From positions 186,001 to 250,000 of the forward strand of contig JALOLR010000003.1 in assembly GCA_025455885.1 (NCBI GenBank): 64,000 bases of DNA, written 5' to 3'. How positions within the stretch are numbered: position 1 is the first letter of the stretch; each line of letters begins with the position of its first letter. The stretch is from Acidimicrobiales bacterium. GTDB taxonomy: Bacteria; Actinomycetota; Acidimicrobiia; Acidimicrobiales; Acidimicrobilacustridaceae. The position numbers and the translations under genes are program-made. The notes below the pieces were generated by a model. It did no database searches. It was not told the DNA's origin and worked only from the letters and a program-made list of their open reading frames with translations. Below are positions 17,614 through 26,241 of the stretch, piece by piece.

Positions 17614-18966
17614 ATGTCGACCAGCCCCACCACCCCCGCACCGAGCAGCACCCAGGCCTTCGCCGACGACGATCCCTACCTGATCATCGCCGCCGACTCC
17701 CACGCCGGACTGCCCACCGAGGAGTACCGGGAGTACCTCGAATCGAGGTACCACCCGCAGTTCGACCAGTTCCTCGCCGAGCGCCACGAACAGGTCGAGG
17801 CGGCCACCAGGATGGGCGTGCGCAACGACGACTACGCCAAGAAGTGGTTCGAGGACCACGACGAGGAGCTCGCCGGCGGGTGGGACGCCATCAAGCGCGA
17901 CCAGGCCCTCGACAACGACGGGGTGTCCGCCGAGGTCGTGTACCCCGACGCCGACGCGGTGGAGAGCCGCACCTGCGTGCCCTTCGGCGCCGGCCTGGGC
18001 CTCTCCGGCGACCTCGACCCCGAGCTGGGCATGGCCGGGGCCAAGGCCCACAACCGCTGGCTCGCCGAGCTGTGCTCGCACAGCCCCGAGCGCCGCAAGG
18101 GCGTGGCCCTCGTCCCGATCACCGTCGAGGTCGACAAGGTGCTCGCCGAGATCCGTTGGGCCAAGGAGCACGGCCTCGGCGCAGTGATGATCCCGGCCAT
18201 GTGGGTGAACCAGACGCCCTACCACGACACGAAGTACGACCCGGTGTGGGCGCTGTGCGAGGAGCTCCAGATGCCGATCGTCACCCACTCGGGGTCGGCG
18301 TCGCGCGACGAGTACGGCGACCACCTCGGCATCTACGTCACCGAGGTCACGTGGTGGCCGGCGCGCCCGTTGTGGTTCATGTTGTGGTCGGGGGCCTTCC
18401 ACCGCTTCCCGGGCCTGCGCTTCGGGGTGACCGAGGGCGGGTGCTGGTGGCTCCCCGGGCTGCTGTGGTCCTGGGACCGTCTCCTGCTCGGCTCGCGCGG
18501 AGCCTCCAAGCTCAGCCAGAGCCCGTTCAAGGCGGCCCTGGGCGATCTGCTCCCCAGCGAGATGGTCGACCGGAACTGCTTCACCGGGCTGGCCAACGTG
18601 AAGCGCCGCGAGCTCGGTCAGCGCTACGAGATCGGCATCGACAACATGTTGTGGGGCACGGACTTCCCGCACCCCGAGGGCACCTGGCCGAACACGAACG
18701 AGTGGCTGAAGAAGACCTTCTTCGACATCCCGATCGACGAGTCCCGTCGCATGCTCGGCATGGCCGCCGCCGACACGTTCGGCTTCGATCTCGCCGCACT
18801 GCGGCCCATCGCCGACAAGGTCGGGCCCACCCCGACCGACCTCGGGCAGCTGGGCGAGGGTCGGACCGCCGCCGACCTCACGGAGAGGTGGGCACCGGTG
18901 AAGGAGGTCGGCCGCCACTGGCTGACCGGTCACGACTTCCCGCTGCTGCCCGGGATGCAGAGCTGA
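17614..18966 (+). CDS. Amidohydrolase family protein (COG2159 type)
   Basis: A 450-residue amidohydrolase-2 protein. YLIIAADSHAGLP is the N-terminal motif; IVTHSGSASRDEYGDHLG carries the mid histidine; LWGTDFPHPEGTWPNTNEW the late Asp/His. Like the protein at 15488 it has an N-terminal region with EEYREYLESRYHPQFD, so these two are closer to each other than to the one at 1674. It is the third gene of its block and is followed after five bases by a TetR-family regulator, which may control the block. Confidence 0.88.
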   Translation: MSTSPTTPAPSSTQAFADDDPYLIIAADSHAGLPTEEYREYLESRYHPQFDQFLAERHEQVEAATRMGVRNDDYAKKWFEDHDEELAGGWDAIKRDQALDNDGVSAEVVYPDADAVESRTCVPFGAGLGLSGDLDPELGMAGAKAHNRWLAELCSHSPERRKGVALVPITVEVDKVLAEIRWAKEHGLGAVMIPAMWVNQTPYHDTKYDPVWALCEELQMPIVTHSGSASRDEYGDHLGIYVTEVTWWPARPLWFMLWSGAFHRFPGLRFGVTEGGCWWLPGLLWSWDRLLLGSRGASKLSQSPFKAALGDLLPSEMVDRNCFTGLANVKRRELGQRYEIGIDNMLWGTDFPHPEGTWPNTNEWLKKTFFDIPIDESRRMLGMAAADTFGFDLAALRPIADKVGPTPTDLGQLGEGRTAADLTERWAPVKEVGRHWLTGHDFPLLPGMQS

Positions 18967-18970
18967 CGGG

Positions 18971-19669
18971 GTGAGCGCCGCCCGTCGCCGACCCGGTCCG
19001 CCGCCGACGACCGGGACGGCTCCCGCGCGCGCCGACGCGTCGTCGGCGTCGCGGCCGCCGGTCACCCGCGACGCCGTGGTGCACACGGCCATGGGGCTCG
19101 TCGAGGACCATGGCATCGACGCGCTCACCATGCGTCGGTTGAGCGACGAGCTGGGCGTGGCCGTCACCGCCATCTACTGGCACGTCGGCAACCGCGACGC
19201 CCTCCTCGACGCCCTGGTGGACCGCCTGGTGGTCGACATGGGCACGTTGCGGCCGAGCGGCGCCACGGCCCGGGAGCGGATCACCTCCCTGGCCGAGAGC
19301 CTGCGCGCCCGCCTCCGCGATCGACCGCACCTCATCGGCCTGGCCCACGACCGGGGGCGCACCCCGGCGATGTTCCTGCCCGTCGAGCAGGTGATGGCCG
19401 CCGAGCTGGCCACGGTCGGTGTGCGCGGCAAGGACGCCGCGCTGGCGCTGCGGGCCATCTCCACCCACGTCGTGGGCTCGGTCCTGTTGGAGCGGGCCGC
19501 CGACCGCAGCCCGGCGGCCGTGAACGCCGGGGACCTCTGGCCGCCCGACGCCGACGACCCCGAGCTGGTCGAGGCCCTCGCCGCGCCCACCGACTTCGAT
19601 CGGCTGTTCGCGGTGGCGCTCAACGCCCTCGTCGACGCCCTCGTCCCGCGGGAGCCGACCGCGGACTGA
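18971..19669 (+). CDS. TetR-family transcriptional regulator
   Basis: A 232-residue TetR-family protein with a disordered N-terminal ~35 residues (Pro/Ala/Thr-rich). The helix-turn-helix reads DAVVHTAMGLVEDHGIDALTMRRLSDELGVAVTAIYWHVGNRDALLDAL, the three-helix DNA-binding domain, followed by a ligand domain resembling TetR_C. GTG start immediately after the amidohydrolase gene. It may sense an acyl-CoA or ring intermediate and repress this block. It is one candidate for the palindromes at 1623, 54034 and 55944, but no copy of that motif stands before its own operon. Confidence 0.87.
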   Translation: MSAARRRPGPPPTTGTAPARADASSASRPPVTRDAVVHTAMGLVEDHGIDALTMRRLSDELGVAVTAIYWHVGNRDALLDALVDRLVVDMGTLRPSGATARERITSLAESLRARLRDRPHLIGLAHDRGRTPAMFLPVEQVMAAELATVGVRGKDAALALRAISTHVVGSVLLERAADRSPAAVNAGDLWPPDADDPELVEALAAPTDFDRLFAVALNALVDALVPREPTAD

Positions 19670-19701
19670 GGGCGCAGAGCGACGACCGGGGCCGGCCGGG
19701 G

Positions 19702-19716
19702 GTTGACTAACGTCAC
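19702..19716 (+). promoter_or_regulatory. Candidate promoter/operator before the APH-like gene
   Basis: GTTGACTAACGTCAC is an imperfect inverted repeat (one mismatch between five-base arms) containing TAACGT, a TANNNT -10 candidate. It resembles the GTTGA-N5-TCAAC sites but with a degenerate right arm, so it is only tentatively a member. Confidence 0.3.
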
Positions 19717-19721
19717 ACGCC

Positions 19722-20825
19722 ATGGCCGACGAGAACGCACCAATGGAGATCGACACCCCGTGGCGCCGTGACGCCGAGGAGGTGGGGGTCAGCCTGGAGA
19801 AGTGGGCGCAGTCCGAGATCGCCCCCGACGCCACCTTGGTGTCGGTGTCGGCCCCCGACAACGGGATGTCGAGCGAGAGCGTGCTCTTCGACATCGCCCA
19901 CGGTGGCACCGTCGACCGGCTCGTGGCCCGCCTCGCCCCCCTGCCGTCGCTGGTGCCGGTCTTCCAGCACTACGACATCGAGCTCCAGGCCAAGGCGATG
20001 CGCCTCGTCGGCGAACGCACCGACGTGCCCGTCCCCGAGGTCCCGTACCTGGTGCTCGACGAGAGCGTCCTCGAGTCCCAGTTCCTCGTCATGCGCCGCG
20101 TGGAGGGCCGGGCGCCCTCCGACGTGCCGCCCTATCCCTTCGGCGGGTGGGTGTTCGACATGACCGATGACGAGCGCGCCGTGATGCAGCGCAACGCCGT
20201 CAGCGTGCTCGTGCGACTCCACGACCTGCGCCCGGACAACGCCGACCTCTCGTTCCTCGAGCGTCCCGACGAGGGCGACAGCCACCTCGACCAGCACCTC
20301 GGCCACGAACGCAACTACTACGAGTGGGCCCGCGACGGGGTGACCTACCCGCTCATCGAGGCGACCTTCGACTGGCTCGATGCCCACCGCCCGACGCTCG
20401 AGAACCCGAGCGTCCTCAACTGGGGCGACGCCCGCATCGGCAACATGCTGTGGGACGGCACCGAGCCCACCGCGGTGCTCGACTGGGAGATGGCCTCGGT
20501 CGGTCCGGCCGAGGTCGACCTCGCCTGGATGATCTTCCTGCACAAGTTCTTCCAGGACATGGCGGAGACCTACGGCTTCCCGGGCCTGCCCGACTTCATG
20601 CGCCGCGAGGACATGGCCGCCCTCTACACCAAGCTCAGCGGTCGACCGGTCGAGGCGCTGGAGTGGTTCGAGGTCTTCGCCGCCCTGCGCTTCGCCATCG
20701 TCTCGGTGCGCACCGGCACCCGTGGGGTGGTCTACGGCCAGTCCGAGGCCCCGGCCGACCCCGACGACCACATCATGTTCCGCAAGCTCCTCCAGCAGAT
20801 GGTCGACGGCACCTACTGGGACTGA
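19722..20825 (+). CDS. Aminoglycoside phosphotransferase-family kinase
   Basis: A 367-residue APH/choline-kinase fold protein. The catalytic loop is LNWGDARIGNMLW (Asp and Asn in the HxDxxxxN position, with W for the usual H) and the metal Asp is in AVLDWEMASVGPAEVDLAWM. The N-terminal lobe contains ESQFLVMRRVEGRAP, the hinge. Close relatives in actinobacteria neighbour acyl-CoA metabolism genes and are not resistance enzymes; the substrate is unknown. A possible promoter (TAACGT, with TTGACT upstream) ends eight bases before the ATG, so the mRNA may be nearly leaderless. Confidence 0.87.
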   Translation: MADENAPMEIDTPWRRDAEEVGVSLEKWAQSEIAPDATLVSVSAPDNGMSSESVLFDIAHGGTVDRLVARLAPLPSLVPVFQHYDIELQAKAMRLVGERTDVPVPEVPYLVLDESVLESQFLVMRRVEGRAPSDVPPYPFGGWVFDMTDDERAVMQRNAVSVLVRLHDLRPDNADLSFLERPDEGDSHLDQHLGHERNYYEWARDGVTYPLIEATFDWLDAHRPTLENPSVLNWGDARIGNMLWDGTEPTAVLDWEMASVGPAEVDLAWMIFLHKFFQDMAETYGFPGLPDFMRREDMAALYTKLSGRPVEALEWFEVFAALRFAIVSVRTGTRGVVYGQSEAPADPDDHIMFRKLLQQMVDGTYWD

Positions 20826-20837
20826 CATCCGTGTCAG
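20822..20837. terminator. Small inverted repeat at the stop of the APH-like gene
   Basis: CTGACA-TCCG-TGTCAG overlaps the stop codon. A 6-bp stem is short for a terminator at this G+C, so a protein-binding site remains possible. Confidence 0.35.
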
Positions 20838-20898
20838 CCACGCTCTCGGCGCGGCCCCGTGACGAGGCCGTGGCGGGGTGTTCTCGCAGGTCACAGCC

Positions 20899-20917
20899 GT
20901 GACGTGTCATCCGTCAC
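20899..20917 (+). promoter_or_regulatory. Inverted repeat GTGACG-N7-CGTCAC, candidate MarR operator
   Basis: Perfect 6-bp arms sit 21 bp before the TAGGTT -10 box, i.e. over the -35 region of the MarR gene. Autoregulation is usual for this family, so this is a plausible self-operator. Confidence 0.5.
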
Positions 20918-20937
20918 ATCACGGGGGCGACCGCTGC

Positions 20938-20950
20938 TAGGTTCGCCGGC
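20938..20950 (+). promoter_or_regulatory. Leaderless promoter (TAGGTT) of the MarR gene
   Basis: TAGGTT ends eight bases before the ATG, so the transcript should begin at or next to the start codon. The 13 bases starting at TAGGTT are identical to those before the acyl-CoA ligase at 21511. Confidence 0.6.
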
Positions 20951-20951
20951 G

Positions 20952-21434
20952 ATGAGCAGACTCGATGACCTTCGGCGGGTGGAGGAGGCGATCACCCGGA
21001 TCGGGCGCATCAGCACGGGGCGGGAGGCGGCGAGGATCCGGGCCGAGCGGGCCGGGCTGTCGCTCTCCCGACCGGCCATCTCCATCCTCTCGGCGCTGCG
21101 CAAGTCCGGCCCGGTCCGCCTGTCGTCGCTCGCCCGTCTCACCGACCTCGAGGCGCCGCTCATCAGCCGCGAGATCCGTGAACTCGTCGAGAGCGGCTAC
21201 GTCGACCGGGCCGCCGACCCCACCGACGGACGCGCCGGCATCGTGGCCCTCACCTCCCGCGGCACCGAGGCCTACGAGTCCTACCGTGACGCGACGGACC
21301 AGATCATCGCCGAGACGTTCTCCGACTGGGGTGGGAGCGACCTGCGGGCCCTGAGGGTGCAGCTCGAGCGACTCGCCGCCGACTTCGCGCGGCCGCCCCG
21401 CGTCAACGGTCGACGTCCGGCCCGGGCGAGCTGA
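20952..21434 (+). CDS. MarR-family transcriptional regulator
   Basis: A 160-residue winged-helix regulator. LSRPAISILSALRKSGPVRLSSLARLTDLEAPLISREIRELVESGYVDRAADPTDGRAGIVALTSRG spans the recognition helix and the wing with its DxRDxR-like DPTDGRAG motif. The chosen ATG lies eight bases after a TAGGTT -10 box and has no Shine-Dalgarno sequence, as expected for a leaderless mRNA. It directly precedes an acyl-CoA ligase gene with the same promoter sequence, suggesting it regulates that gene and itself. Confidence 0.87.
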   Translation: MSRLDDLRRVEEAITRIGRISTGREAARIRAERAGLSLSRPAISILSALRKSGPVRLSSLARLTDLEAPLISREIRELVESGYVDRAADPTDGRAGIVALTSRGTEAYESYRDATDQIIAETFSDWGGSDLRALRVQLERLAADFARPPRVNGRRPARAS

Positions 21435-21497
21435 GCGTCTCGACGCCACGCACGCGGGCCCGGCGACGCACTCGGGCGACGCCGGCGGATCGCGCTG

Positions 21498-21510
21498 TAG
21501 GTTCGCCGGC
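21498..21510 (+). promoter_or_regulatory. Leaderless promoter (TAGGTT) of the acyl-CoA ligase gene
   Basis: TAGGTT ends seven bases before the ATG. This 13-base block is identical to the one before the MarR gene. Confidence 0.6.
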
Positions 21511-23094
21511 ATGACCGACGTCACCGACCCCTCGATGCTCTACCGCCCCGTGTTCGGCGCCGACCTGATGGTCCACGCCCTCGCCAAGAACCCCGACGCC
21601 CCGGCCGTGGTGATCGGCGAGCGCACCATGACCGCCGCCGAGATGGCGGCCTCGGTCAGCTGCTACGCCCAGGCGCTGCAGGCCAAGGGCCTGGGCATCG
21701 GGTCCCAGGCGTCGATGCTGTCGCTCAACCGCCCCGAGGTGCTCTTCACCATGGGCGCCAACCAGATGAACGCCACCCGGAGCACGCCCCTGCACCCCAT
21801 GGGCTCGGTCGAGGACCAGGCCTACGTGCTCACCGACTGCGGCGCCGAGGCGCTGATCTTCGACCCGGACACCTTCACCGACCGGGCCCGCGAGCTCGCC
21901 GGGCTCGTCCCCGGCATCCGCCACTTCCTCGCCCTCGGCCCTACCGAGTTCGGTGAGGACCTCACCGCCCTGGCCGCGGCCTGCGAACCGAAGCCCCTCG
22001 TCGCCCCCGTCGTCGACCCCGAGGACCTCGCCGGCATCGCCTACTCCGGTGGCACCACCGGCAAGCCGAAGGGGATCATGAGCACGTTCCGCAGCGGTGC
22101 GGCCATGACGACCATCCAGATGGCCGAGTGGGAGTGGCCCACCGAGACCCGCTTCCTCATCTGCACCCCGCTCTCCCACGCCGGCGCGGCGTTCTTCACC
22201 CCCACCCTGCTGCGGGGCGGCTCGCTCACCGTGCTGCCCGGCTTCGACCCCGAGACCTTCATGCGGACCGTCGAGGAGCAGCGCATCACCGCCACGATGC
22301 TCGTCCCGACGATGCTCTACGTCCTGCTCGACCATCCCCGGTTCGACGACTACGACCTGTCGAGCCTGGAGACCGTCTTCTACGGCGCGGCGGCCATGTC
22401 GCCCACCCGCTTGAAGGAGGCCGTCGAGCGCATGGGACGGATCTTCTTCCAGTTCTACGGTCAGGCCGAGTGCCCGATGACGATCACCGTGCTGCGCAAG
22501 GAGGACCACGATCCCGAGGACCTCGGCCGCCTCGCCAGCTGCGGCCGGCCCGTGCCGTGGGTCCACGTCGCCCTGCTCGACGACGAGGGCAACGAGGTGC
22601 CCCCCGGTGAGCCCGGCGAGATCTGCGTGCGCGGGCCGCTCGTGATGAAGGGGTACCTCGGGAAGCCCGAGCAGACCGCCGAGGCCTTCGCCCACGGGTG
22701 GCTGCACACCGGCGACGTGGCCCGCGCCGACGACGAAGGCTTCCTGTACATCGTCGACCGCAAGAAGGACATGATCGTCACCGGCGGGTTCAACGTGTAC
22801 CCCCGCGAGGTCGAGGACGTCATCTCCACGCACCCTGCGGTGTCCGCCGTCGCCGTCATCGGGGTGCCCGACGACAAGTGGGGGGAGGCGGTCAAGGCCG
22901 TGGTCGTGGTGCGTCCCGGCGCCGACCTCGACCCGGCCGAGCTCATGGAGCTCGTCAAGGAGCACAAGGGCGCCGTCCAGGCACCGAAGTCGGTCGACGT
23001 CGTCGACGCCATCCCGCTGAGCGCCCTCGGCAAGCCCGACAAGAAGGTGCTGCGGGCGCGCTACTGGGGAGAATCGGGACGCATGGTGAACTGA
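21511..23094 (+). CDS. Acyl-CoA synthetase (AMP-forming)
   Basis: A 527-residue ANL-superfamily ligase. YSGGTTGKPKGIM near residue 178 is the ATP-binding motif; FYGQAECPMTITVL is A5; the lid shows DRKKDMIVTGGFNVYPREVEDVISTHPAVSAVAVIGVPDDKWGEAVKAVV and SALGKPDKKVLR with the adenylation lysine. It is unlike the ligase at 8947 in detail, so a different substrate is likely. Probably leaderless. It lies between the MarR gene and the ABC transporter operon, which may import its substrate (inference). Confidence 0.9.
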   Translation: MTDVTDPSMLYRPVFGADLMVHALAKNPDAPAVVIGERTMTAAEMAASVSCYAQALQAKGLGIGSQASMLSLNRPEVLFTMGANQMNATRSTPLHPMGSVEDQAYVLTDCGAEALIFDPDTFTDRARELAGLVPGIRHFLALGPTEFGEDLTALAAACEPKPLVAPVVDPEDLAGIAYSGGTTGKPKGIMSTFRSGAAMTTIQMAEWEWPTETRFLICTPLSHAGAAFFTPTLLRGGSLTVLPGFDPETFMRTVEEQRITATMLVPTMLYVLLDHPRFDDYDLSSLETVFYGAAAMSPTRLKEAVERMGRIFFQFYGQAECPMTITVLRKEDHDPEDLGRLASCGRPVPWVHVALLDDEGNEVPPGEPGEICVRGPLVMKGYLGKPEQTAEAFAHGWLHTGDVARADDEGFLYIVDRKKDMIVTGGFNVYPREVEDVISTHPAVSAVAVIGVPDDKWGEAVKAVVVVRPGADLDPAELMELVKEHKGAVQAPKSVDVVDAIPLSALGKPDKKVLRARYWGESGRMVN

Positions 23095-23150
23095 TCCGGG
23101 CCCGCCACCGGTGGGCGTCGCCTGCGCCGCCGACGCTGAACCCGGTGAAC

Positions 23151-23180
23151 TTGTTGGGTTTCCGGGCCGGCCGGTAGGGT
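23151..23180 (+). promoter_or_regulatory. Putative promoter of the liv-type operon
   Basis: TTGTTG (23151-23156) and TAGGGT (23175-23180) are separated by 18 bp, an acceptable sigma-70-type spacing. Transcription would begin about 60 bp before the permease start. Confidence 0.5.
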
Positions 23181-23246
23181 CCCTGCGCTGTGACCGTCGC
23201 CACCGGTGCATCGGTCCTGACCGCGAGTTGAGCAAGGGGCATCGGG

Positions 23247-25511
23247 GTGCAGCAGTTCCTGCAGTTCACCATCCTGGGTCTGGTCATCGGCAGCGTGTAC
23301 GGCATCGCCGCCTCCGGCCTGGTGGTCACCTACACGACCTCGGGCATCTTCAACTTCGCGCACGGCGCCATCGCCATGCTCGGAGCATTCACCTACTGGC
23401 AACTGCGGTTCGGCTGGGGGTGGTCGGCGCCGCTGGCGCTGCTCGTCGTGCTCGGCGTGTTCGCCCCGCTCATGGGCGCCGTCCTCTACCAGGTGATCAT
23501 GAAGAACCTCCGGGGCACCTCGGAGGTCACCAAGATCATCGTGCCCGTGGGCGTGATGCTCGGTCTGCTGGCCCTGGCCACCTGGATCTGGAACCCCACG
23601 CCCCGGGTGCCCCGCCTGTTCCCCAAGTTCTTCGGGCCCGACGCCCAGGTCTCGCTGTTCGGGGTCAACGTGACCTGGCACGAGATCATCGCCCTCGTCG
23701 TGGCCGTCGCCATCGCCGTCAGCATCCGGTTCCTGTTCCAGAAGACCCGCTCGGGCGTGGCCATGCGCGCCGTCGTCGACGACCCCGACCTGTTGCAGCT
23801 CAACGGGGGCCGACCCGAGCGCCTCGCCACCATCTCGTGGGCCGGCGGAGCCTTCCTCGCGGCGCTCGCCGGCATCCTCATCACCCCGATCCAGGGCACC
23901 GCCATGAGTGCCAACGCCCTCACCCTCCTGGTCATCGACGCGTTCGCGGCCGCCATGTTCGGTCGGCTGCGCAGCCTGCCGCGCACCTTCGTGGGCGGCA
24001 TCGTGCTCGGCCTGATCGGCAGCTACGTGATCGCCTACTTCCCGGCCGCCGAGTGGACCTGGACCGGCTCGTTCCGCACCGCCATCCCGATGATCCTGTT
24101 GTTCATCGTCCTCCTGTTGCTGCCCCAGGACCGCCTCCGGGGAGCCACGGTGCTGCGCACCCGTGAGCGGTTCCGCATGCCGACGATGCGCACCGCCTGG
24201 ATCGGCGCCCTCGTCCTCGTCGTCGTGGTGTTCGCGCTGCGGGTCGTGATGGAGGCCACGGCCATCAACACGCTCGCCTTCGGCGTGACCTTCGCCCTCG
24301 TGGCGCTCTCGCTGGTGCTGCTCACCGGGTACGCCGGTGAGATCAACCTCGCGGCGCTCTCCTTCGGTGCCATCGGCACGATCATCGTGTACCACTTCGG
24401 GGTCTCCGGCTCGGGGCCCTCGGCGCGCACCACGCTGCTCGGCTTCGTCCTGGCGGGCGTCGTGTGCGCGGTGGTCGGTGCGCTCGTCGCCCTCCCGGCG
24501 CTGCGCCTCCGCGGCCTCTACCTGGCCTTGGCCACCATGGCCTTCGGGGTGTTCGTCAGCCGCATGGTCCTCACCGAGATCGGCGAGCGGGAGCTGTTCG
24601 GCGTGCGCTTCTCGATCTTCGAGGGCGGCTCGCTGACCATCCCCCGACCCGAGATCGGCCCCCTCGACTTCACCGACAACGGCGACTTCCTGATGCTCGT
24701 CACGGTGCTGTTCGCCCTCCTCGGGGTGGCCCTCGTGGCCCTGCGCCACAGCGGCTACGGGCGGCGGCTGTCGGCCATGAAGGACAGCCCCGCGGCGTGC
24801 GCCACCCTCGGGATGAGCGTGGTGCGCCTGAAGCTGTCGGTCTTCATGATGTCGGCCGCGATCGCCGGCATCGGCGGGGCGCTCATGTCGAGCCAGCTCG
24901 GATCGGTGAACCTCGACCGCTTCGACATCTTCCTCAGCCTGGCGCTGCTGTTGCTCACCGTCGTCGGCGGCATCGGCTACGTGGCCGCGGCCCTCTTCAG
25001 CGGCATCCTGAACGGCGCGGCCTTCCTCGCCATGCAGAACACGCTGACCAAGTTGGGCAACGACTACGTGACCCTCGAGCCCATCTTCGGGTTCTTCGTG
25101 AGCGTGGTGACGGTGCTCCCCGCCACGATCGGCGTCACCATGGGCAAGAACCCGAGCGGGGCGATCAGCGACATCGTCGAGGGCCTCGACCAGATCAAAC
25201 GGGCCAAGCCCGTCGTCGTCACGGTGATCGCCCTCCAGGTGCTCATCTGGGTCGGCACCTGGCAGGACCTCTACAACGGGTGGTGGTTCACCATCCTGAC
25301 CGCGTTGAACCTGCTGGTCGTGCCGCGGGTGGTCGGCCTCGGGATGGCGGCGCGGGCGCGACGCACCCACGACCTGCCGGCGCCCGTCGCCCCCGAGCTC
25401 GTGGGCATCGACCGGCCCTTCACCGACGCCGACCTGGCCGAGATGGACCTGGTGCTCGGACTCGACGGGGTGCCCCTCGCACGGGAGGATCGTGCCCATG
25501 CCCCTGCTTGA
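23247..25511 (+). CDS. Fused LivH-LivM branched-chain amino-acid type ABC permease
   Basis: A 754-residue polytopic membrane protein that joins two permeases normally made separately. Residues ~1-300 are LivH-like (LGLVIGSVYGIAASGLVVTYTTSGIFNFAHGAIAMLGAF), residues ~320-690 LivM-like (LLTGYAGEINLAALSFGAIG, then RGLYLALATMAFGV and the EAA-type loop around RRLSAMKDSPAACATLGMS). A ~60-residue hydrophilic tail (RPFTDADLAEMDLVLGLDG) follows. It would form the complete membrane channel with LivG and LivF encoded next. Substrates of this class include amino acids, amides, urea and aromatic acids, so leucine transport should not be assumed. GTG start. Confidence 0.9.
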   Translation: MQQFLQFTILGLVIGSVYGIAASGLVVTYTTSGIFNFAHGAIAMLGAFTYWQLRFGWGWSAPLALLVVLGVFAPLMGAVLYQVIMKNLRGTSEVTKIIVPVGVMLGLLALATWIWNPTPRVPRLFPKFFGPDAQVSLFGVNVTWHEIIALVVAVAIAVSIRFLFQKTRSGVAMRAVVDDPDLLQLNGGRPERLATISWAGGAFLAALAGILITPIQGTAMSANALTLLVIDAFAAAMFGRLRSLPRTFVGGIVLGLIGSYVIAYFPAAEWTWTGSFRTAIPMILLFIVLLLLPQDRLRGATVLRTRERFRMPTMRTAWIGALVLVVVVFALRVVMEATAINTLAFGVTFALVALSLVLLTGYAGEINLAALSFGAIGTIIVYHFGVSGSGPSARTTLLGFVLAGVVCAVVGALVALPALRLRGLYLALATMAFGVFVSRMVLTEIGERELFGVRFSIFEGGSLTIPRPEIGPLDFTDNGDFLMLVTVLFALLGVALVALRHSGYGRRLSAMKDSPAACATLGMSVVRLKLSVFMMSAAIAGIGGALMSSQLGSVNLDRFDIFLSLALLLLTVVGGIGYVAAALFSGILNGAAFLAMQNTLTKLGNDYVTLEPIFGFFVSVVTVLPATIGVTMGKNPSGAISDIVEGLDQIKRAKPVVVTVIALQVLIWVGTWQDLYNGWWFTILTALNLLVVPRVVGLGMAARARRTHDLPAPVAPELVGIDRPFTDADLAEMDLVLGLDGVPLAREDRAHAPA

Positions 25512-26241
25512 GACCGTCGGCGTCAAGGTCCGCTTCGGCGGCAACGTGGCGCTCGACGACGTGTCCCTGGCCGTCGAGCCGGCGGCGGTGACCGGGCTGA
25601 TCGGCCCCAACGGCGCCGGCAAGACGACCCTGTTCAACGTGATCACCGGTCTCCAGCCGCTCTCGGAGGGCAAGGTCGTGCTGAACGGCACCGACGTCAC
25701 GAAGCTCGCTCCCCACAAGCGGGCCCGCCAGGGCCTCGCCCGCACGTTCCAGCGCCTCGAGCTCTTCACGTCGCTGTCGGTGCGCGACAACGTCCTGGTG
25801 GCCGGGGAGATCCGCAACCGCTGGGGCCGGGGCGCCAAGCGCCTCGATGCGACCGCCGAGGCGTCGCGGATCATCGAGCTCGTCGGGTTGGCCGATGTCG
25901 CCGATCGCGAGGTCGGCGAGATCCCCACCGGCAAGGCCCGGGTCGTCGAGCTGGCCCGGGCGCTCATGCTGCACCCCACGCTGCTCCTGCTCGACGAGCC
26001 GGCCTCGGGCCAGACCGAGGAGGAGACCGAGGCGTTCGGCGCCCTGCTGCTCCAGCTCGCCCGGGAGGACGGCCTCGGCATCTGCCTCGTCGAGCACGAC
26101 ATGGCGCTCGTCATGGACGTCTGCGAGACCATCCACGTGCTCGAGTTCGGTCGGATGATCGCCAGCGGCACCGCCGACGAGGTACGCAACGACCCGGCCG
26201 TCATCGACGCCTACCTGGGTGCCCCGGAGTCGATCGCATGA
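25498..26241 (+). CDS. livG: ABC transporter ATP-binding protein, LivG-like
   Basis: A 247-residue ATPase. Walker A is GPNGAGKT at residues 36-43, Walker B LLLLDEPASG, switch His in VEHDM. The signature loop reads IPTGKARVVELARAL instead of the classic LSGGQ, a change seen in some actinobacterial LivG proteins. The Q-loop region RTFQRLELF is normal. ATG with GGGAGG nine bases upstream is preferred to the GTG two codons earlier. The start lies inside the end of the permease gene and the end overlaps the next ATG. Subunit of the transporter encoded here. Confidence 0.9.
   Translation: MPLLETVGVKVRFGGNVALDDVSLAVEPAAVTGLIGPNGAGKTTLFNVITGLQPLSEGKVVLNGTDVTKLAPHKRARQGLARTFQRLELFTSLSVRDNVLVAGEIRNRWGRGAKRLDATAEASRIIELVGLADVADREVGEIPTGKARVVELARALMLHPTLLLLDEPASGQTEEETEAFGALLLQLAREDGLGICLVEHDMALVMDVCETIHVLEFGRMIASGTADEVRNDPAVIDAYLGAPESIA

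Noticed and set aside
19722-20825. Aminoglycoside resistance gene
   Set aside because: The fold is APH-like, but the sequence belongs to the broad kinase family found beside acyl-CoA metabolism genes; nothing specific to aminoglycoside enzymes is seen.
23061-26204. Open minus-strand frame of ~1050 codons
   Set aside because: Mirror of the permease and ATPase genes; composition is His/Glu/Arg-rich low-complexity with no domain.
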